Assembly (NCBI RefSeq): GCF_000814765.1
Contig: NZ_JWIC01000010.1
Span: 320,001-384,000 of the forward strand
Source: Pseudoalteromonas luteoviolacea
GTDB taxonomy: Bacteria > Pseudomonadota > Gammaproteobacteria > Enterobacterales > Alteromonadaceae
DNA length: 64,000 nucleotides
Reading direction: 5' to 3'
Below, in pieces: positions 37,101 to 45,881 of the stretch. Every line of letters begins with the position of its first letter. Positions within the stretch are counted from its first letter, which is position 1. The notes below the pieces were generated by a model, which saw nothing but the letters and a program-made list of their open reading frames with translations, was not told where the DNA came from and did not search any database. Made by a program: the position numbers and the translations under genes.

Positions 37101-37115
37101 CAATCAGCCAATTAA
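34107..37115 (+). CDS. Hybrid sensor histidine kinase with receiver and HPt domains
   Basis: A 1,002-residue inner-membrane phosphorelay kinase. Membrane helices at about 12-34 and 157-176 flank a periplasmic sensor. A HAMP-like and coiled-coil stretch follows. HisKA carries H285 in ATMSHEIRTPMNG. The ATPase domain shows N (NLCSNAIKF), G1 (DNGKGM) and G2 (GTGLGLSI). A receiver-like segment at about 520-640 lacks a clear phospho-site. The true receiver has D713 (LTDLHMP) and K770 (TKP). An acidic linker of about 100 residues leads to an HPt domain with H941 (EACHQLKS). This is an ArcB/BarA-like layout, but I cannot name it. The ATG at 34107 has no strong ribosome site. No cognate regulator is adjacent. 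Confidence 0.92.
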   Translation: MEKSSQAQIKGFVPLFVFVTLIITSIASLGAYLWPKQEVNTTYSQPDLALQAQDLAAPLSNTMMKLGYNYAKQMLTSVKAGNPNIDAYLYADSGMGKPSLVFQSSDNPVAPIKQRTKLTLNGQVIVHQPLTLDDIPVGELVLVYSEPTITVATSNPLSYALAAIALLLTLGFAIFLKKQIVGKLAKELNLLNSELEHLIKKKDYDVHVTEQLSFGLSSTAIGINSLINQIRDIIKGNKASQNELRQLQTSLETEVQARTLALEKATLNAERASEAKTTFLATMSHEIRTPMNGVIGTIDLLRQTELDGAQHRLTTIIRDSAFSLLGILDDILDFSKIEAGKLQIDSSAFSVSETIEEVARVLSSVAKKRKLDLQLAIAPDIPSNLVGDAVRVRQVLYNLCSNAIKFTTTDESRQGFVKISVEVAQNTSEHYTLRFKVTDNGKGMTQAQLREIFNPFIQAEGSITREYGGTGLGLSICKSLVELMLGSINVNSDIGMGSEFIVELPFSISGKVEYANKGVLAGRKVVTFTHNPNRRAILARYLSFMGANSAIVVDPSEIDEHQYDQDVVWVLDGLDGMDKVNQQLRDLLYSIEHNNQQVIVLSTMDESALNHGHIFYLNAAPLCKTSFMTAVLVAVGLHKPKQLKPSRTMNSYLNIEDAKAENKLVLLVEDNVLNQQVLTDQLHLLGYGVEVAENGEEGLKMWQQGHYAVVLTDLHMPKMSGYDMVTKIRDIAEQSPDINAQPYIIAITANALKGERDRCLASGMNDYITKPVELNVLEATLEKWQNASGHNAKPATQQPETSANTEHKTVSKADVEPETTIILDENINATDSNACVEAMPVSSESAALPSFTAMDNASVVEDEAPVTEVIEPDEVSIAPVKEEPADELPINMDQLNKYVNDDSAKRLRFFRMYLEQSSELARDINGAVISSSQSEIIEACHQLKSISRTIGAEQVALISEKFESRCKTEEMSSDQLIQLRDELEESYMKATEFIQKYLQSAN

Positions 37116-37171
37116 TATATGACTGAGTTTGCGCAAAGCCATTTCGATGGCTTTGCTTCATAACCACTTAT

Positions 37172-37351
37172 TTAGCTTTGCATCATAGAGTGAATGATGT
37201 TAACAACCACCCCAAGCATAGCCAAAGGCAGTATATATTTACCGTACTTTTGCGCTTTATCTAGTCCCATTTTACCTTGATACTTTTCTAAAAGTGGAAT
37301 AAGGATCAGCAACGCAGCGACTAAGCAAACTAATATCACAATAATATGCAT
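37172..37351 (-). CDS. Small membrane protein, 59 residues
   Basis: An ATG at 37351 with an AAGGA site 5 nt upstream opens a 59-codon frame. The product has two hydrophobic helices (about 2-21 and 39-55) joined by a lysine-rich loop (LEKYQGKMGLDKAQKYGKY), a hairpin-type inner-membrane protein. I do not recognise the family. It lies downstream of the oadGAB terminators and convergent to the hybrid kinase. The strong ribosome site and clean topology argue that it is real. Confidence 0.65.
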   Translation of the reverse strand: MHIIVILVCLVAALLILIPLLEKYQGKMGLDKAQKYGKYILPLAMLGVVVNIIHSMMQS

Positions 37352-37444
37352 GGTATTCCTTAACTTTGATCAGTTTATTTCTTTATAACACGAACACCGT
37401 CACTTGACCCGTTATTTATACAAGCGTGAACAAAGCCAAACGGC

Positions 37445-37470
37445 AAAAAAGTGAGCTGTACTTAGCTCAC
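37445..37470 (-). terminator. Second terminator after oadB
   Basis: Perfect 7-bp repeat GTGAGCT / AGCTCAC with a 6-nt loop followed on the minus strand by six T. Confidence 0.85.
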
Positions 37471-37490
37471 TATTGAAAAGAAAGAAAAGT

Positions 37491-37508
37491 GTGGGGCAAA
37501 TGCCCCAC
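37491..37508 (-). terminator. First terminator after oadB
   Basis: Perfect 8-bp repeat GTGGGGCA / TGCCCCAC with a 2-nt loop, followed on the minus strand by ACTTTTCTTTCTTTTC. It lies 20 bp after the oadB stop, so the operon ends in two tandem hairpins. Confidence 0.75.
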
Positions 37509-37527
37509 TAAAGGTTGGAGAGTGTAG

Positions 37528-38658
37528 TTAATTCACTAAAGCAAGCAAGATACCTGCTGCAACTGCGCTACCGAGCACCCCTGCAACATTTGGCCCCATA
37601 GCATGCATTAATAAGAAGTTATGCGGGTTAGACTCTAATCCCACTTTATTTACGACACGAGCAGCCATCGGTACTGCTGATACTCCTGCCGCCCCCACGA
37701 GTGGGTTTATTGGATTTGACGATAAGCGATTCATGACTTTTGCCATGTAAACACCTGATGCAGTTCCGATACTAAACGCCAACGCGCCCAGTACTAAAAT
37801 ACCCAATGTTTCCACTGTCAAAAACTGGTCAGCGGCTAATTTCGACCCGACGGCTAAACCAAGGAAAATGGTTGTGATATTAATTAATTCGTTTTGCGCC
37901 GTATTACTCAACCTATCTACAACGCCTGATTCACGCATTAAATTGCCCAAACAGAACATACCTACCAAAGGCGCTGCGGCTGGCAAGAACAGCAAAGTTA
38001 AAGCCAATACCATCAATGGAAACAGAATTTTTTCTCGTTTAGAAACAACTCTCAGCTGCGGCATAGCAATACTACGCTCTTCATCAGTCGTCAATAAGCG
38101 CATAATAGGCGGTTGGATAATTGGCACCAATGCCATGTATGAATAAGCCGCAACTGCAATTGCCCCTAACAACTCTGGTGATAATTTTGAGGCCAAAAAG
38201 ATGGCTGTCGGGCCATCAGCCCCGCCAATTATCGCAATAGCAGATGCATCTTGTAACGTAAACTCGAACCCAGGAATGAAATTGAGCAGAATAGCCCCAA
38301 ACAGGGTCGCAAATATCCCAAACTGTGCTGCGGCACCTAACAATAGCATGCGGGGGTTCGCGATGAGCGCACTGAAATCAGTTAGCGCCCCTACGCCCAT
38401 AAATATCAACAAAGGGAAAATACCACTATCAATCCCAATATAATAAACGTAGTACAGCAATCCACCCGGTTCAGACAGGGCTGCGACAGGAATATTCGTT
38501 AATATCGCGCCAAAACCAATCGGTACTAGCAACAGCGGTTCGAACTTTTTGGCGATGGCCAAGTACAACAGACCACAGCCCACGGCTATCATAGACAAAG
38601 CGGGAAACGTCAAATTTGCTACGCCCGTTGCATGCCATAAATTTAGCAATCCTTCCAT
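37528..38658 (-). CDS. oadB: Sodium-translocating oxaloacetate decarboxylase, beta subunit
   Basis: The beta subunit releases CO2 from carboxybiotin and pumps Na+ out across the inner membrane. The 376 residues carry about nine to eleven membrane helices and the conserved segment AIIGGADGPTAIF (near 140), which contains the key aspartate of the family. Near 320 is VGAAGVSAVPMAARV. It follows oadA by 11 bp. The oadGAB order and the biotin domain on OadA make the assignment secure. Whether oxaloacetate or another acid is the substrate is best settled by OadA, which matches oxaloacetate decarboxylases. Confidence 0.95.
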   Translation of the reverse strand: MEGLLNLWHATGVANLTFPALSMIAVGCGLLYLAIAKKFEPLLLVPIGFGAILTNIPVAALSEPGGLLYYVYYIGIDSGIFPLLIFMGVGALTDFSALIANPRMLLLGAAAQFGIFATLFGAILLNFIPGFEFTLQDASAIAIIGGADGPTAIFLASKLSPELLGAIAVAAYSYMALVPIIQPPIMRLLTTDEERSIAMPQLRVVSKREKILFPLMVLALTLLFLPAAAPLVGMFCLGNLMRESGVVDRLSNTAQNELINITTIFLGLAVGSKLAADQFLTVETLGILVLGALAFSIGTASGVYMAKVMNRLSSNPINPLVGAAGVSAVPMAARVVNKVGLESNPHNFLLMHAMGPNVAGVLGSAVAAGILLALVN

Positions 38659-38669
38659 CTCAAACGCTC

Positions 38670-40454
38670 CTAAGCCATTTCTATAATGGCATCGCCAGCG
38701 GAGACTGAGTCACCCTCGGAGACCAAAATATCTGCGATTTTGCCAGTTGAAGTAGCGCGCACTTCAGTTTCCATTTTCATCGCTTCCATGATCAGAACAA
38801 CATCTCCTTGCACTACATCGTCACCAGGCCTTGCATGAACTTTGAAAATATTACCAGCCAGTGGCGCATTCAATGTTTCACCTGAGCTAACAGATGCCGA
38901 TTGTGGCATCAGTTCACTGTCCTTAACGGCAATCTCTTGTAATTGGCCGCCTGAAGAGACCTCAACATCATAAACCTTGCCATCCACTCTCACGCTGTAG
39001 CGTTCATTTCCTTGCTTTTTAGCTGGAGCAGGTCTATTCGCCGCTTTATCAACAGCGGTATTCACCACTAAACTTGGGTTTGGCTCAAACGCTTCAGGGT
39101 TATACCTATTTTTCAAGAACTTTAAGCCAATTTGAGGGAACAATGCATAGGTCAAAACATCATCGACCACCTGCTCAGCTAATTCAATACCTTCCGCTTT
39201 TGCCTTAGACAACAAATCTGCTTCTAAGCTGTCCATTTCAGGTTTAATGAGATCTGCGGGTCTACAAGTTACCGGCTCAGCACCATCCAGTACTCGTGCT
39301 CGAAGCTGCTCATCAACAGGGGCCGGTGTTGCACCGTATTCGCCCTTTAATACACCCGAAGTTTCTTTCGTAATGGTCTTATATCGTTCACCGGTAAGCA
39401 CATTCAGTACTGCTTGAGTACCTACTATCTGCGATGTGGGGGTAACCAATGGAATGTACCCTAGATCTTTACGGACATGAGGAATTTCACTCAAAACTTC
39501 ATCAAGTTTATCGCCTGCCCCTTGTTCTTTAAGTTGGTTTTCCATATTGGTCAGCATGCCGCCAGGTACTTGCGCAGATAAAATTCGTCCATCGACTCCT
39601 TTTAGACTCCCCTCAAATGCTGCATACTTTTTGCGTACATCTCTGAAATACGCCGCTATGGACTCTAACTGTCCCAAATCAAGCCCAGTATCCCTTTTAG
39701 TACCCTCGACAATCGAAACAAGCGTTTCTGTCGCGCTATGACCATACGTCATACTCATTGACGAAATAGCGGTATCCAACATATCAATACCCGCATCAAT
39801 GGCTTTTTGGTAGGTTGCGGTACTTAAACCGGTAGTCGCATGGCACTGCATTGCGATTGGCAAAGACACTGTACGTTTGAGCTCAGAAATTAATGTCTCT
39901 GCGTCATATGGGTTGAGTAACCCAGCCATATCTTTAATACAGATTGAATGACATCCCATTTCTTCAAGCTGCTTTGCCTGCTTAAGCCAACTTTCCAGGT
40001 TATGTACTGGGCTGACAGTATATGAAATGGTCCCTTGCGCATGTGCACCTACTTTGATGGCTGCGCGGATAGCTGTTTCTAAATTACGAACATCATTCAT
40101 GGCATCGAAGATCCTAAATACATCAACACCATTTTGATGCGCACGGGTCACAAATTTTTCAACCACATCATCAGCATAATGACGGTAGCCTAGCAAGTTT
40201 TGACCTCGCAGCAACATCTGCTGCTTAGTATTTGGCATGGCTTCTTTGAGGGCACGGATCCGATACCAAGGATCTTCACCTAAATAGCGAATACACGCAT
40301 CAAAGGTTGCGCCGCCCCATGACTCTACTGACCAGTACCCAATCTTATCGAGCTCTTCTGCGATTGGTAGCATATCTTCAAGGCGCATACGAGTGGCAAG
40401 TAAAGATTGATGAGCATCTCTTAGGACTAATTCCGTAAGTTTTAGTTTTGACAT
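38670..40454 (-). CDS. oadA: Oxaloacetate decarboxylase, alpha subunit
   Basis: Soluble biotin-bearing carboxyltransferase that takes CO2 from oxaloacetate and leaves pyruvate. The 594 residues begin MSKLKLTELVLRDAHQSLL, the metal-binding HMGL-like domain. A conserved carboxylase domain follows to about 460. After a proline- and alanine-rich linker comes the biotinyl domain with EAMKMETEV, where the lysine carries biotin. The ATG at 40454 has AAGGGG 6 nt upstream; the open frame extends 15 codons further but without support. oadG is 10 bp upstream and oadB 11 bp downstream. Confidence 0.95.
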   Translation of the reverse strand: MSKLKLTELVLRDAHQSLLATRMRLEDMLPIAEELDKIGYWSVESWGGATFDACIRYLGEDPWYRIRALKEAMPNTKQQMLLRGQNLLGYRHYADDVVEKFVTRAHQNGVDVFRIFDAMNDVRNLETAIRAAIKVGAHAQGTISYTVSPVHNLESWLKQAKQLEEMGCHSICIKDMAGLLNPYDAETLISELKRTVSLPIAMQCHATTGLSTATYQKAIDAGIDMLDTAISSMSMTYGHSATETLVSIVEGTKRDTGLDLGQLESIAAYFRDVRKKYAAFEGSLKGVDGRILSAQVPGGMLTNMENQLKEQGAGDKLDEVLSEIPHVRKDLGYIPLVTPTSQIVGTQAVLNVLTGERYKTITKETSGVLKGEYGATPAPVDEQLRARVLDGAEPVTCRPADLIKPEMDSLEADLLSKAKAEGIELAEQVVDDVLTYALFPQIGLKFLKNRYNPEAFEPNPSLVVNTAVDKAANRPAPAKKQGNERYSVRVDGKVYDVEVSSGGQLQEIAVKDSELMPQSASVSSGETLNAPLAGNIFKVHARPGDDVVQGDVVLIMEAMKMETEVRATSTGKIADILVSEGDSVSAGDAIIEMA

Positions 40455-40464
40455 GAGATACCCC

Positions 40465-40707
40465 TTAATTATTTTGTCTAAATTGAGAAACCGCAGCACT
40501 TATTGCTGCAACATGTGCTGGTGGCACACCTGTAGATACTGCTTTTGATGATTTTTTATTTGCAGGTTGCTGTGGTTCTTGCTCCGTTGCAGCAAGCTTG
40601 GACAACCCCTTCACTGCAAAGATAAGAATTGATAAAAACAAAAATACCCCAATCATGCCTGTTAACATAAGATTGGCAGCCTGCGCTAGCAATTCGCTGA
40701 TTTCCAT
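40465..40707 (-). CDS. oadG: Oxaloacetate decarboxylase, gamma subunit
   Basis: An 80-residue subunit with one membrane helix (about 15-35) and a hydrophilic C-terminal tail that ends with GVPPAHVAAISAAVSQFR, the usual OadG end. It holds the alpha and beta subunits together in the membrane. AAGGGGGCGG precedes the ATG. It is the first gene of oadGAB. Confidence 0.92.
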   Translation of the reverse strand: MEISELLAQAANLMLTGMIGVFLFLSILIFAVKGLSKLAATEQEPQQPANKKSSKAVSTGVPPAHVAAISAAVSQFRQNN

Positions 40708-40832
40708 TTCCGCCCCCTTAGTTGTTATTTATTTGTTTAAACCTACCCATACAAGGAAATAGATAGGCAACTTTTGTAAATATTTATTCAACCATCATAT
40801 CAAACAAATCCTTCATGTAAAGGTGGTTGTAA

Positions 40833-40847
40833 ATTGGTATTACCAAT
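40833..40847. promoter_or_regulatory. PdhR-like palindrome upstream of oadGAB
   Basis: ATTGGTATTACCAAT is a perfect 15-bp palindrome 126 bp before oadG. It fits the ATTGGTNNNACCAAT operator of PdhR, the pyruvate-sensing GntR repressor. The rest of the 498-bp gap (40708-41205) is AT-rich and shows no gene. Confidence 0.6.
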
Positions 40848-41205
40848 AAGTGTTTTTGTTGTTATTTCACACACTTAATCAACAATAATGGTAAATAAAA
40901 GTGAAAAACACCAAATAAATATGAAAAATACTCAAGATATAAAGGCGAAATATCGCTAATTACGAGGATGTAAATATGAGAAAAGTACTACACACCAAAT
41001 AAAAACAATTGGTCTTACCTATAATGACATCTTAAATTTCGCAACAAGAGTAAATACTCAATAAATTAAGGTAGAACACCAGAAATAGTGACTTAAGTAC
41101 GAATATAGGGGCAGCCCACAGTAAAAAGACATAGGGCACATTTTGAGATTTAAACGCCTTAGTGAAGATCGTATAATTAGGTATTAATCAACTTGAGGAA
41201 TACTC

Positions 41206-41670
41206 GTGTTTCAAAGTGAATTCACCTTAGACAAGCAATATTTTCAGGAGTGCTTTGATGAATCGGTGGCACTGAGCCAGCATCATAAACCAAAATATGG
41301 CCTGATTGGCTTTCTATTGATATTAGGTGCTTTATCTCACTATTTAATCAATCAAGCTTATCTTGGAAACTTTTTATTTGTACTTGCGGCTATCGAAGGT
41401 ATTTCTTTTTACTATCGTCGCCCATGGTGGGTCGCTCGCCAAATGGTCAGTAGAGCAAGTGGTTCAAAAGTCTCTCTTGAGATCGATGAGGAGGGCATTA
41501 AAGCACAAAACCCATATCGTGCATTTGAGCTGCGCTGGTTGGAAATCAATCAGGTAATAGAAACAAATAAAGGCTTGTTAATTGAGCACGCTAAATACCG
41601 ACAATACATATCGCGACAAGCGTTATCCCAAGAAGCATATGACTTCATCTTACAGCAGACAAAAAAATAG
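41206..41670 (+). CDS. YcxB-like membrane protein
   Basis: A 154-residue protein with two adjacent membrane helices (about 36-50 and 54-70) and a C-terminal YcxB-like domain (about 90-150: IDEEGIKAQNPYRAFELRW..., with a typical tryptophan). The function of the domain is unknown. The start is GTG at 41206 with GAGGAA upstream. It converges on csrA; the csrA terminator begins inside its last codons. Confidence 0.75.
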   Translation: MFQSEFTLDKQYFQECFDESVALSQHHKPKYGLIGFLLILGALSHYLINQAYLGNFLFVLAAIEGISFYYRRPWWVARQMVSRASGSKVSLEIDEEGIKAQNPYRAFELRWLEINQVIETNKGLLIEHAKYRQYISRQALSQEAYDFILQQTKK

Positions 41671-41684
41671 CCACTCTTAGTGGC
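41663..41684 (-). terminator. Terminator of csrA
   Basis: Minus strand GCCACT / AGTGGC, 3-nt loop, followed by ATTTTTTT. It lies 32 bp after the csrA stop and overlaps the end of the convergent YcxB-like gene. Confidence 0.8.
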
Positions 41685-41715
41685 CATTTCTCGAACATAG
41701 ATAACATCAAGTCTA

Positions 41716-41904
41716 TTACATGTTACCTGTCGGATTAGACTTTTCCGCTTGAATTCGCATGTAGATTTCTTCACGGTGTACCGAAACATCCTTTGGTGCA
41801 TTAACACCGATACGTACTTGGTTACCTTTAACACCAAGTACAGTCACTGTCACTTCATCACCAATCATCAGAGTTTCGCCTACACGACGAGTTAGAATTA
41901 GCAT
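41716..41904 (-). CDS. csrA: Carbon storage regulator CsrA
   Basis: A 62-residue RNA-binding dimer that controls translation and stability of many mRNAs, especially for carbon storage, motility and biofilm. The N-terminus [16 protein letters not shown] and the central [19 protein letters not shown] hold the RNA-binding residues L4, R6 and R44. It lies 90 bp after lysC, the usual context in gammaproteobacteria. Confidence 0.97.
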
Positions 41905-41994
41905 TCTCTTGCTCCTGTTATTCCAAAATTTAAAAGATTCCGCGTCAAATTCATTTTAATTAAAAGTTCATGTAAAAGTAAGCAAAATTATCGC

Positions 41995-43215
41995 TTATTC
42001 ACCACTTTCTAAGCTAAATGCACTATGAAGTGTTCGAACTGCCAGCTCTAAGTAACGCTCTTCGACTAAAACAGAAATTTTTATCTCTGAGGTCGACACT
42101 AAAAGTGTATGAATATTTTCTTTAGCTAACGCATCAAAAAACGTACCCGCAACACCAGAGTGAGACTTCATGCCAACTCCCACTGCAGAGATTTTAGCAA
42201 CTTGTTGATCACCCTCTACATTTGAAGCATCTAATTCAGATAAGTTGGTGGTCAATACGTCTAGCGCTTGTGCATACTCATTACTGTGTACAGTTAAAGC
42301 ATAGTCTATTTTACCGCCTTGATGATTAATTTGGCTTATCATGTCCACTTCGATGTCATAATCAGCAAGTAGGCAAAGTATTTTCGCTAAAGAATGAGGA
42401 TTTTCAGGTAATTGACGTACAAGCAACAAGGCTTCATCTTTTTGATAAGCAATACCAGATACGGTTTTAGTTGCCACTTTCGGCTCCTCATAGCTAATTA
42501 ACGTGCCAGAATCTGGCTTAAAGGTAGATAAAACCCTTAAAGGGATATTGTACTTCCCTGCCGCTTCTACGGATCTGATCTGTAGTACTTTTGCACCTAA
42601 GCTTGATAACTCTAACATCTCTTCAAAGGTAATTTGCGCCATTCGCCGAGCGCGAGGCTCCACCCTCGGATCAGTGGTGTATACACCATCTACATCAGTG
42701 TAAATTTGGCACTCATCAGCACGAATTGCCGCCGCAATTTCCACCGCCGATGTATCCGTTCCTCCACGCCCCAAAGTTGTAATATTGCCTTCAATATCGC
42801 GACCTTGAAATCCTGCAACAATCGCTATCCTGTTATGTTCAAGCTCTTGTTGCAAACGGTTAACGTCAATACTCTGTATACGCGCTTTGCCAAAGACGTT
42901 ATCTGTTTTTATACCTATTTGGTCAGCCAAGAGACTCACCGCTGAGTGGCCGCGTTTCACAATGGCCATGGCCAATAAAGCAATTGAAACCTGCTCTCCG
43001 GCAGTTAAAAGCACATCAAGCTCTCGCGCACTGGGCCTATCATCAATCTGCTTTGCCAACGACAACAAACGATTTGTTTCTCCTGACATCGCAGAGACAA
43101 CCACAACAACTTGATGACCCTGCTGCTTAGCCCTAATAACCAAATCGGCGACCGCCTCAATTCGCTCTATCGAGCCAACCGAGGTGCCGCCAAATTTTTT
43201 TACAATTAAAGCCAC
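41995..43215 (-). CDS. lysC: Aspartate kinase, monofunctional
   Basis: Phosphorylates aspartate at the start of the lysine/threonine/methionine pathway. The 406 residues match the Pseudomonas-type enzyme rather than the longer E. coli LysC (449). The kinase domain begins VKKFGGTSVGS; TTLGRGGTDTSAV is near 150. Two ACT domains fill the last 140 residues and bind feedback inhibitors in related enzymes. It is 3 bp after alaS and so is part of the alaS-lysC unit. No lysine riboswitch is present. Together with thrA it is the second aspartokinase in the window. Confidence 0.93.
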   Translation of the reverse strand: MALIVKKFGGTSVGSIERIEAVADLVIRAKQQGHQVVVVVSAMSGETNRLLSLAKQIDDRPSARELDVLLTAGEQVSIALLAMAIVKRGHSAVSLLADQIGIKTDNVFGKARIQSIDVNRLQQELEHNRIAIVAGFQGRDIEGNITTLGRGGTDTSAVEIAAAIRADECQIYTDVDGVYTTDPRVEPRARRMAQITFEEMLELSSLGAKVLQIRSVEAAGKYNIPLRVLSTFKPDSGTLISYEEPKVATKTVSGIAYQKDEALLLVRQLPENPHSLAKILCLLADYDIEVDMISQINHQGGKIDYALTVHSNEYAQALDVLTTNLSELDASNVEGDQQVAKISAVGVGMKSHSGVAGTFFDALAKENIHTLLVSTSEIKISVLVEERYLELAVRTLHSAFSLESGE

Positions 43216-43218
43216 AAG

Positions 43219-45822
43219 TTATTGCGTTTTATCATTCAACCACACAGGAACGCTTGCCAAAGCAGCTTCCAAGTTTTCAGGTTGTGAGCCACCAGCCTGT
43301 GCCATATCTGGGCGACCGCCGCCTTTACCACCAACTTGTGCTGCCATGTGGTTAACCAGCTCGCCCGCTTTAACTTGACCAGTCAGGTCTTTAGTCACAC
43401 CGGCAATTAAGCTGACTTTATCACCATTAGCAACACCCAATGCAATCACACCTGAGCCCATCTTATTCTTTAAGTCGTCGACCATGCCGCGAAGTGCTTT
43501 AGACTCAGTGCCTGCAACGTTTGCAACTAGTAACTTAATCCCGTTAATATCGACCGCAGACTCAAGTAAAGATGCACCCGCCGCGCTTGCTAGTTTGTCA
43601 TTCAACTGACCGACTTGCTTTTCTAGACCTTTAGCTTTTTCAATCAATGCAGCCACTTTTTCCAAGGCACTTGCACTGTCACCTTTTACCAGTGCTGCGA
43701 TATCTGCAAGCGCTTGCTCTTGCTCGGCAACGTAATTTACTGCATCTTCACCAGTCACAGCTTCAATACGACGCACCCCCGCAGCAATACCGCTTTCAGA
43801 GACAATTTTTAAGAAGCCGATGTCGCCGGCACGTTCTACGTGTGTACCACCACATAACTCAATTGAGTAATCGCCAATTGAAACAACGCGTACTTCATCA
43901 TCATACTTTTCACCAAACAGCGCCATGGCACCTTTGGATTTTGCATCTTCAATATCCATTAGCTGGGTATTTAACGCAAAGTTAGCACGGATCTCATTGT
44001 TAACCGTTGTTTCAATCTCTCTCAATTGCTCTTTTGTCACGCCCTCAAAATGTGAGAAGTCAAAACGCAACTTATCAGGCATGACCAATGAACCTTTCTG
44101 CGCAACATGCTCACCTAAAATTTGACGAAGCGCCTCGTGTAAAATATGCGTTGCAGTGTGATTTTTCTTGATACGTTCACGGCGTTGGGCATCAATTTGC
44201 GCATCAACTTTATCATTGATACCAATGCGCCCTGCCACATAACCGTGATGTGCAAACGCATTACCCAGCTTTTGCGTATCTGTGACAATAAATTCGCCAC
44301 CCGCTACTTTTAAAACACCCGTGTCACCAACCTGACCACCTGATTCTGCGTAGAATGGAGTACGGTCAAGTACCACAATGCCTTTTTGCTGTTCTGTTAG
44401 CTCTGAGACACTTTCACCCTCTGCGAATAGCTCAACTACAGTGCCACTGTATTGAACAGCATCATAGCCTTTAAAATCAGTGACTTTTTCAGACTTCAGC
44501 TGTTCGTTGTAATCAGCACCAAACTTACCCGCTTGTTGTGCTTGCTTGCGCTGCGCTTCCATTGCCGCTTTAAAACCGCGCTCATCAATGGTCATGAACC
44601 GTTCACGGGCAACATCGGCAGTTAAATCTGCTGGGAAACCATAAGTATCGTATAGCTTAAATACTAAGTCACCAGGGATAACGTCCCCTTCCAGACCTGC
44701 TAAGTTTTCTTCTAAGATAGCCAAACCACGGTCAAGTGTTTTGCCAAACTGCTCTTCTTCAATACGAAGTACTTTTTCAATGATCGCTTGCTGTTTAATA
44801 AGCTCAGGGTATGCTTCACCCATTTGCTCAGCTAATGCACCCACTAGTTTGTGGAAAAACGCACCTTGCGCGCCCAATTTATTACCATGTCTTACAGCAC
44901 GACGAATAATACGGCGTAATACATAACCACGACCTTCATTTGACGGCATAACACCATCAGCAATCAAAAACGCACATGAGCGAATATGATCTGCCACAAC
45001 ACGTAACGACTTATCTTCCAAATCTTGCGCACCTGTTACGGCTGCTGTTGCTTTGATCAAGGCCTGGAAAAGGTCAATTTCATAGTTTGAGTGCACCCCC
45101 TGCATGATGGCAGAAATACGCTCAAGACCCATACCGGTATCAACTGACTGATTAGGTAATGGCTCCATCGTGCCATCAGCGTGGCGATTGTATTGCATAA
45201 ATACAAGATTCCAGATCTCAATAAAGCGATCGCCATCTTCTTCTGGGCTTCCAGGAGGACCACCCCAAATGTGTTCACCATGGTCGAAAAAGATTTCAGA
45301 GCACGGTCCACAAGGGCCTGTATCACCCATAGACCAGAAGTTATCAGACGTATCAATGCGAATAATGCGCTCTGCAGGTACTCCAACCTGATTTGCCCAA
45401 ATGTCATAGGCCTCTTCATCAGTGTGATAAACAGTGACTAGCAGCTTCTCTTTTGGTAGCTGAATTACATCTGTCAAAAACGCCCATGCAAATTTAATGG
45501 CATCTTGCTTAAAGTAATCACCAAAGCTGAAATTACCTAACATTTCGAAAAATGTATGGTGTCTAGCTGTGTAGCCAACGTTTTCTAAATCATTGTGCTT
45601 ACCACCAGCACGTACACAACGCTGTGAACTCGTCGCGCGGTTATATGGACGTTTTTCAGCGCCTAAGAAAACATCCTTAAACTGCACCATACCTGCATTT
45701 GTAAACAGTAGTGTGGCATCGTTCCCTGGTACCAGAGAACTTGATGGCACCACTTGGTGGTGTTGTTTAGCAAAGAAGTCTAAAAAGCTTTGCCTAATCT
45801 GTGCGGTAGTCATGTGCTGCAT
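43219..45822 (-). CDS. alaS: Alanyl-tRNA synthetase
   Basis: Class II synthetase that charges tRNA-Ala. The 867 residues include the class II core (FTNAGMVQFKDVFLG, RCVRAGGKHNDLENVG), the editing domain with HTATHILH and the CGGTH motif (zinc ligands), and a C-terminal dimer/C-Ala domain with KGGGRPDMAQAGG. I prefer the ATG at 45822, which has AAAGGGTGA upstream; a GTG at 45834 would add four residues. The gene order recX-alaS-lysC-csrA is conserved in many gammaproteobacteria. Confidence 0.95.
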   Translation of the reverse strand: MQHMTTAQIRQSFLDFFAKQHHQVVPSSSLVPGNDATLLFTNAGMVQFKDVFLGAEKRPYNRATSSQRCVRAGGKHNDLENVGYTARHHTFFEMLGNFSFGDYFKQDAIKFAWAFLTDVIQLPKEKLLVTVYHTDEEAYDIWANQVGVPAERIIRIDTSDNFWSMGDTGPCGPCSEIFFDHGEHIWGGPPGSPEEDGDRFIEIWNLVFMQYNRHADGTMEPLPNQSVDTGMGLERISAIMQGVHSNYEIDLFQALIKATAAVTGAQDLEDKSLRVVADHIRSCAFLIADGVMPSNEGRGYVLRRIIRRAVRHGNKLGAQGAFFHKLVGALAEQMGEAYPELIKQQAIIEKVLRIEEEQFGKTLDRGLAILEENLAGLEGDVIPGDLVFKLYDTYGFPADLTADVARERFMTIDERGFKAAMEAQRKQAQQAGKFGADYNEQLKSEKVTDFKGYDAVQYSGTVVELFAEGESVSELTEQQKGIVVLDRTPFYAESGGQVGDTGVLKVAGGEFIVTDTQKLGNAFAHHGYVAGRIGINDKVDAQIDAQRRERIKKNHTATHILHEALRQILGEHVAQKGSLVMPDKLRFDFSHFEGVTKEQLREIETTVNNEIRANFALNTQLMDIEDAKSKGAMALFGEKYDDEVRVVSIGDYSIELCGGTHVERAGDIGFLKIVSESGIAAGVRRIEAVTGEDAVNYVAEQEQALADIAALVKGDSASALEKVAALIEKAKGLEKQVGQLNDKLASAAGASLLESAVDINGIKLLVANVAGTESKALRGMVDDLKNKMGSGVIALGVANGDKVSLIAGVTKDLTGQVKAGELVNHMAAQVGGKGGGRPDMAQAGGSQPENLEAALASVPVWLNDKTQ

Positions 45823-45881
45823 GTGATTATTCACCCTTTATTGCTGCTATATGCTCTCAATCACAAAGTAAGTTATCAATA

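Noticed and set aside
40941..41205. Small plus-strand gene between oadG and the YcxB-like gene
   Set aside because: The best ATG (with GAGG upstream at 40967) opens only eight codons before a stop.
41905..41994. Lysine riboswitch of lysC
   Set aside because: The gap is 90 bp and lies downstream of lysC, not upstream. lysC follows alaS by 3 bp.
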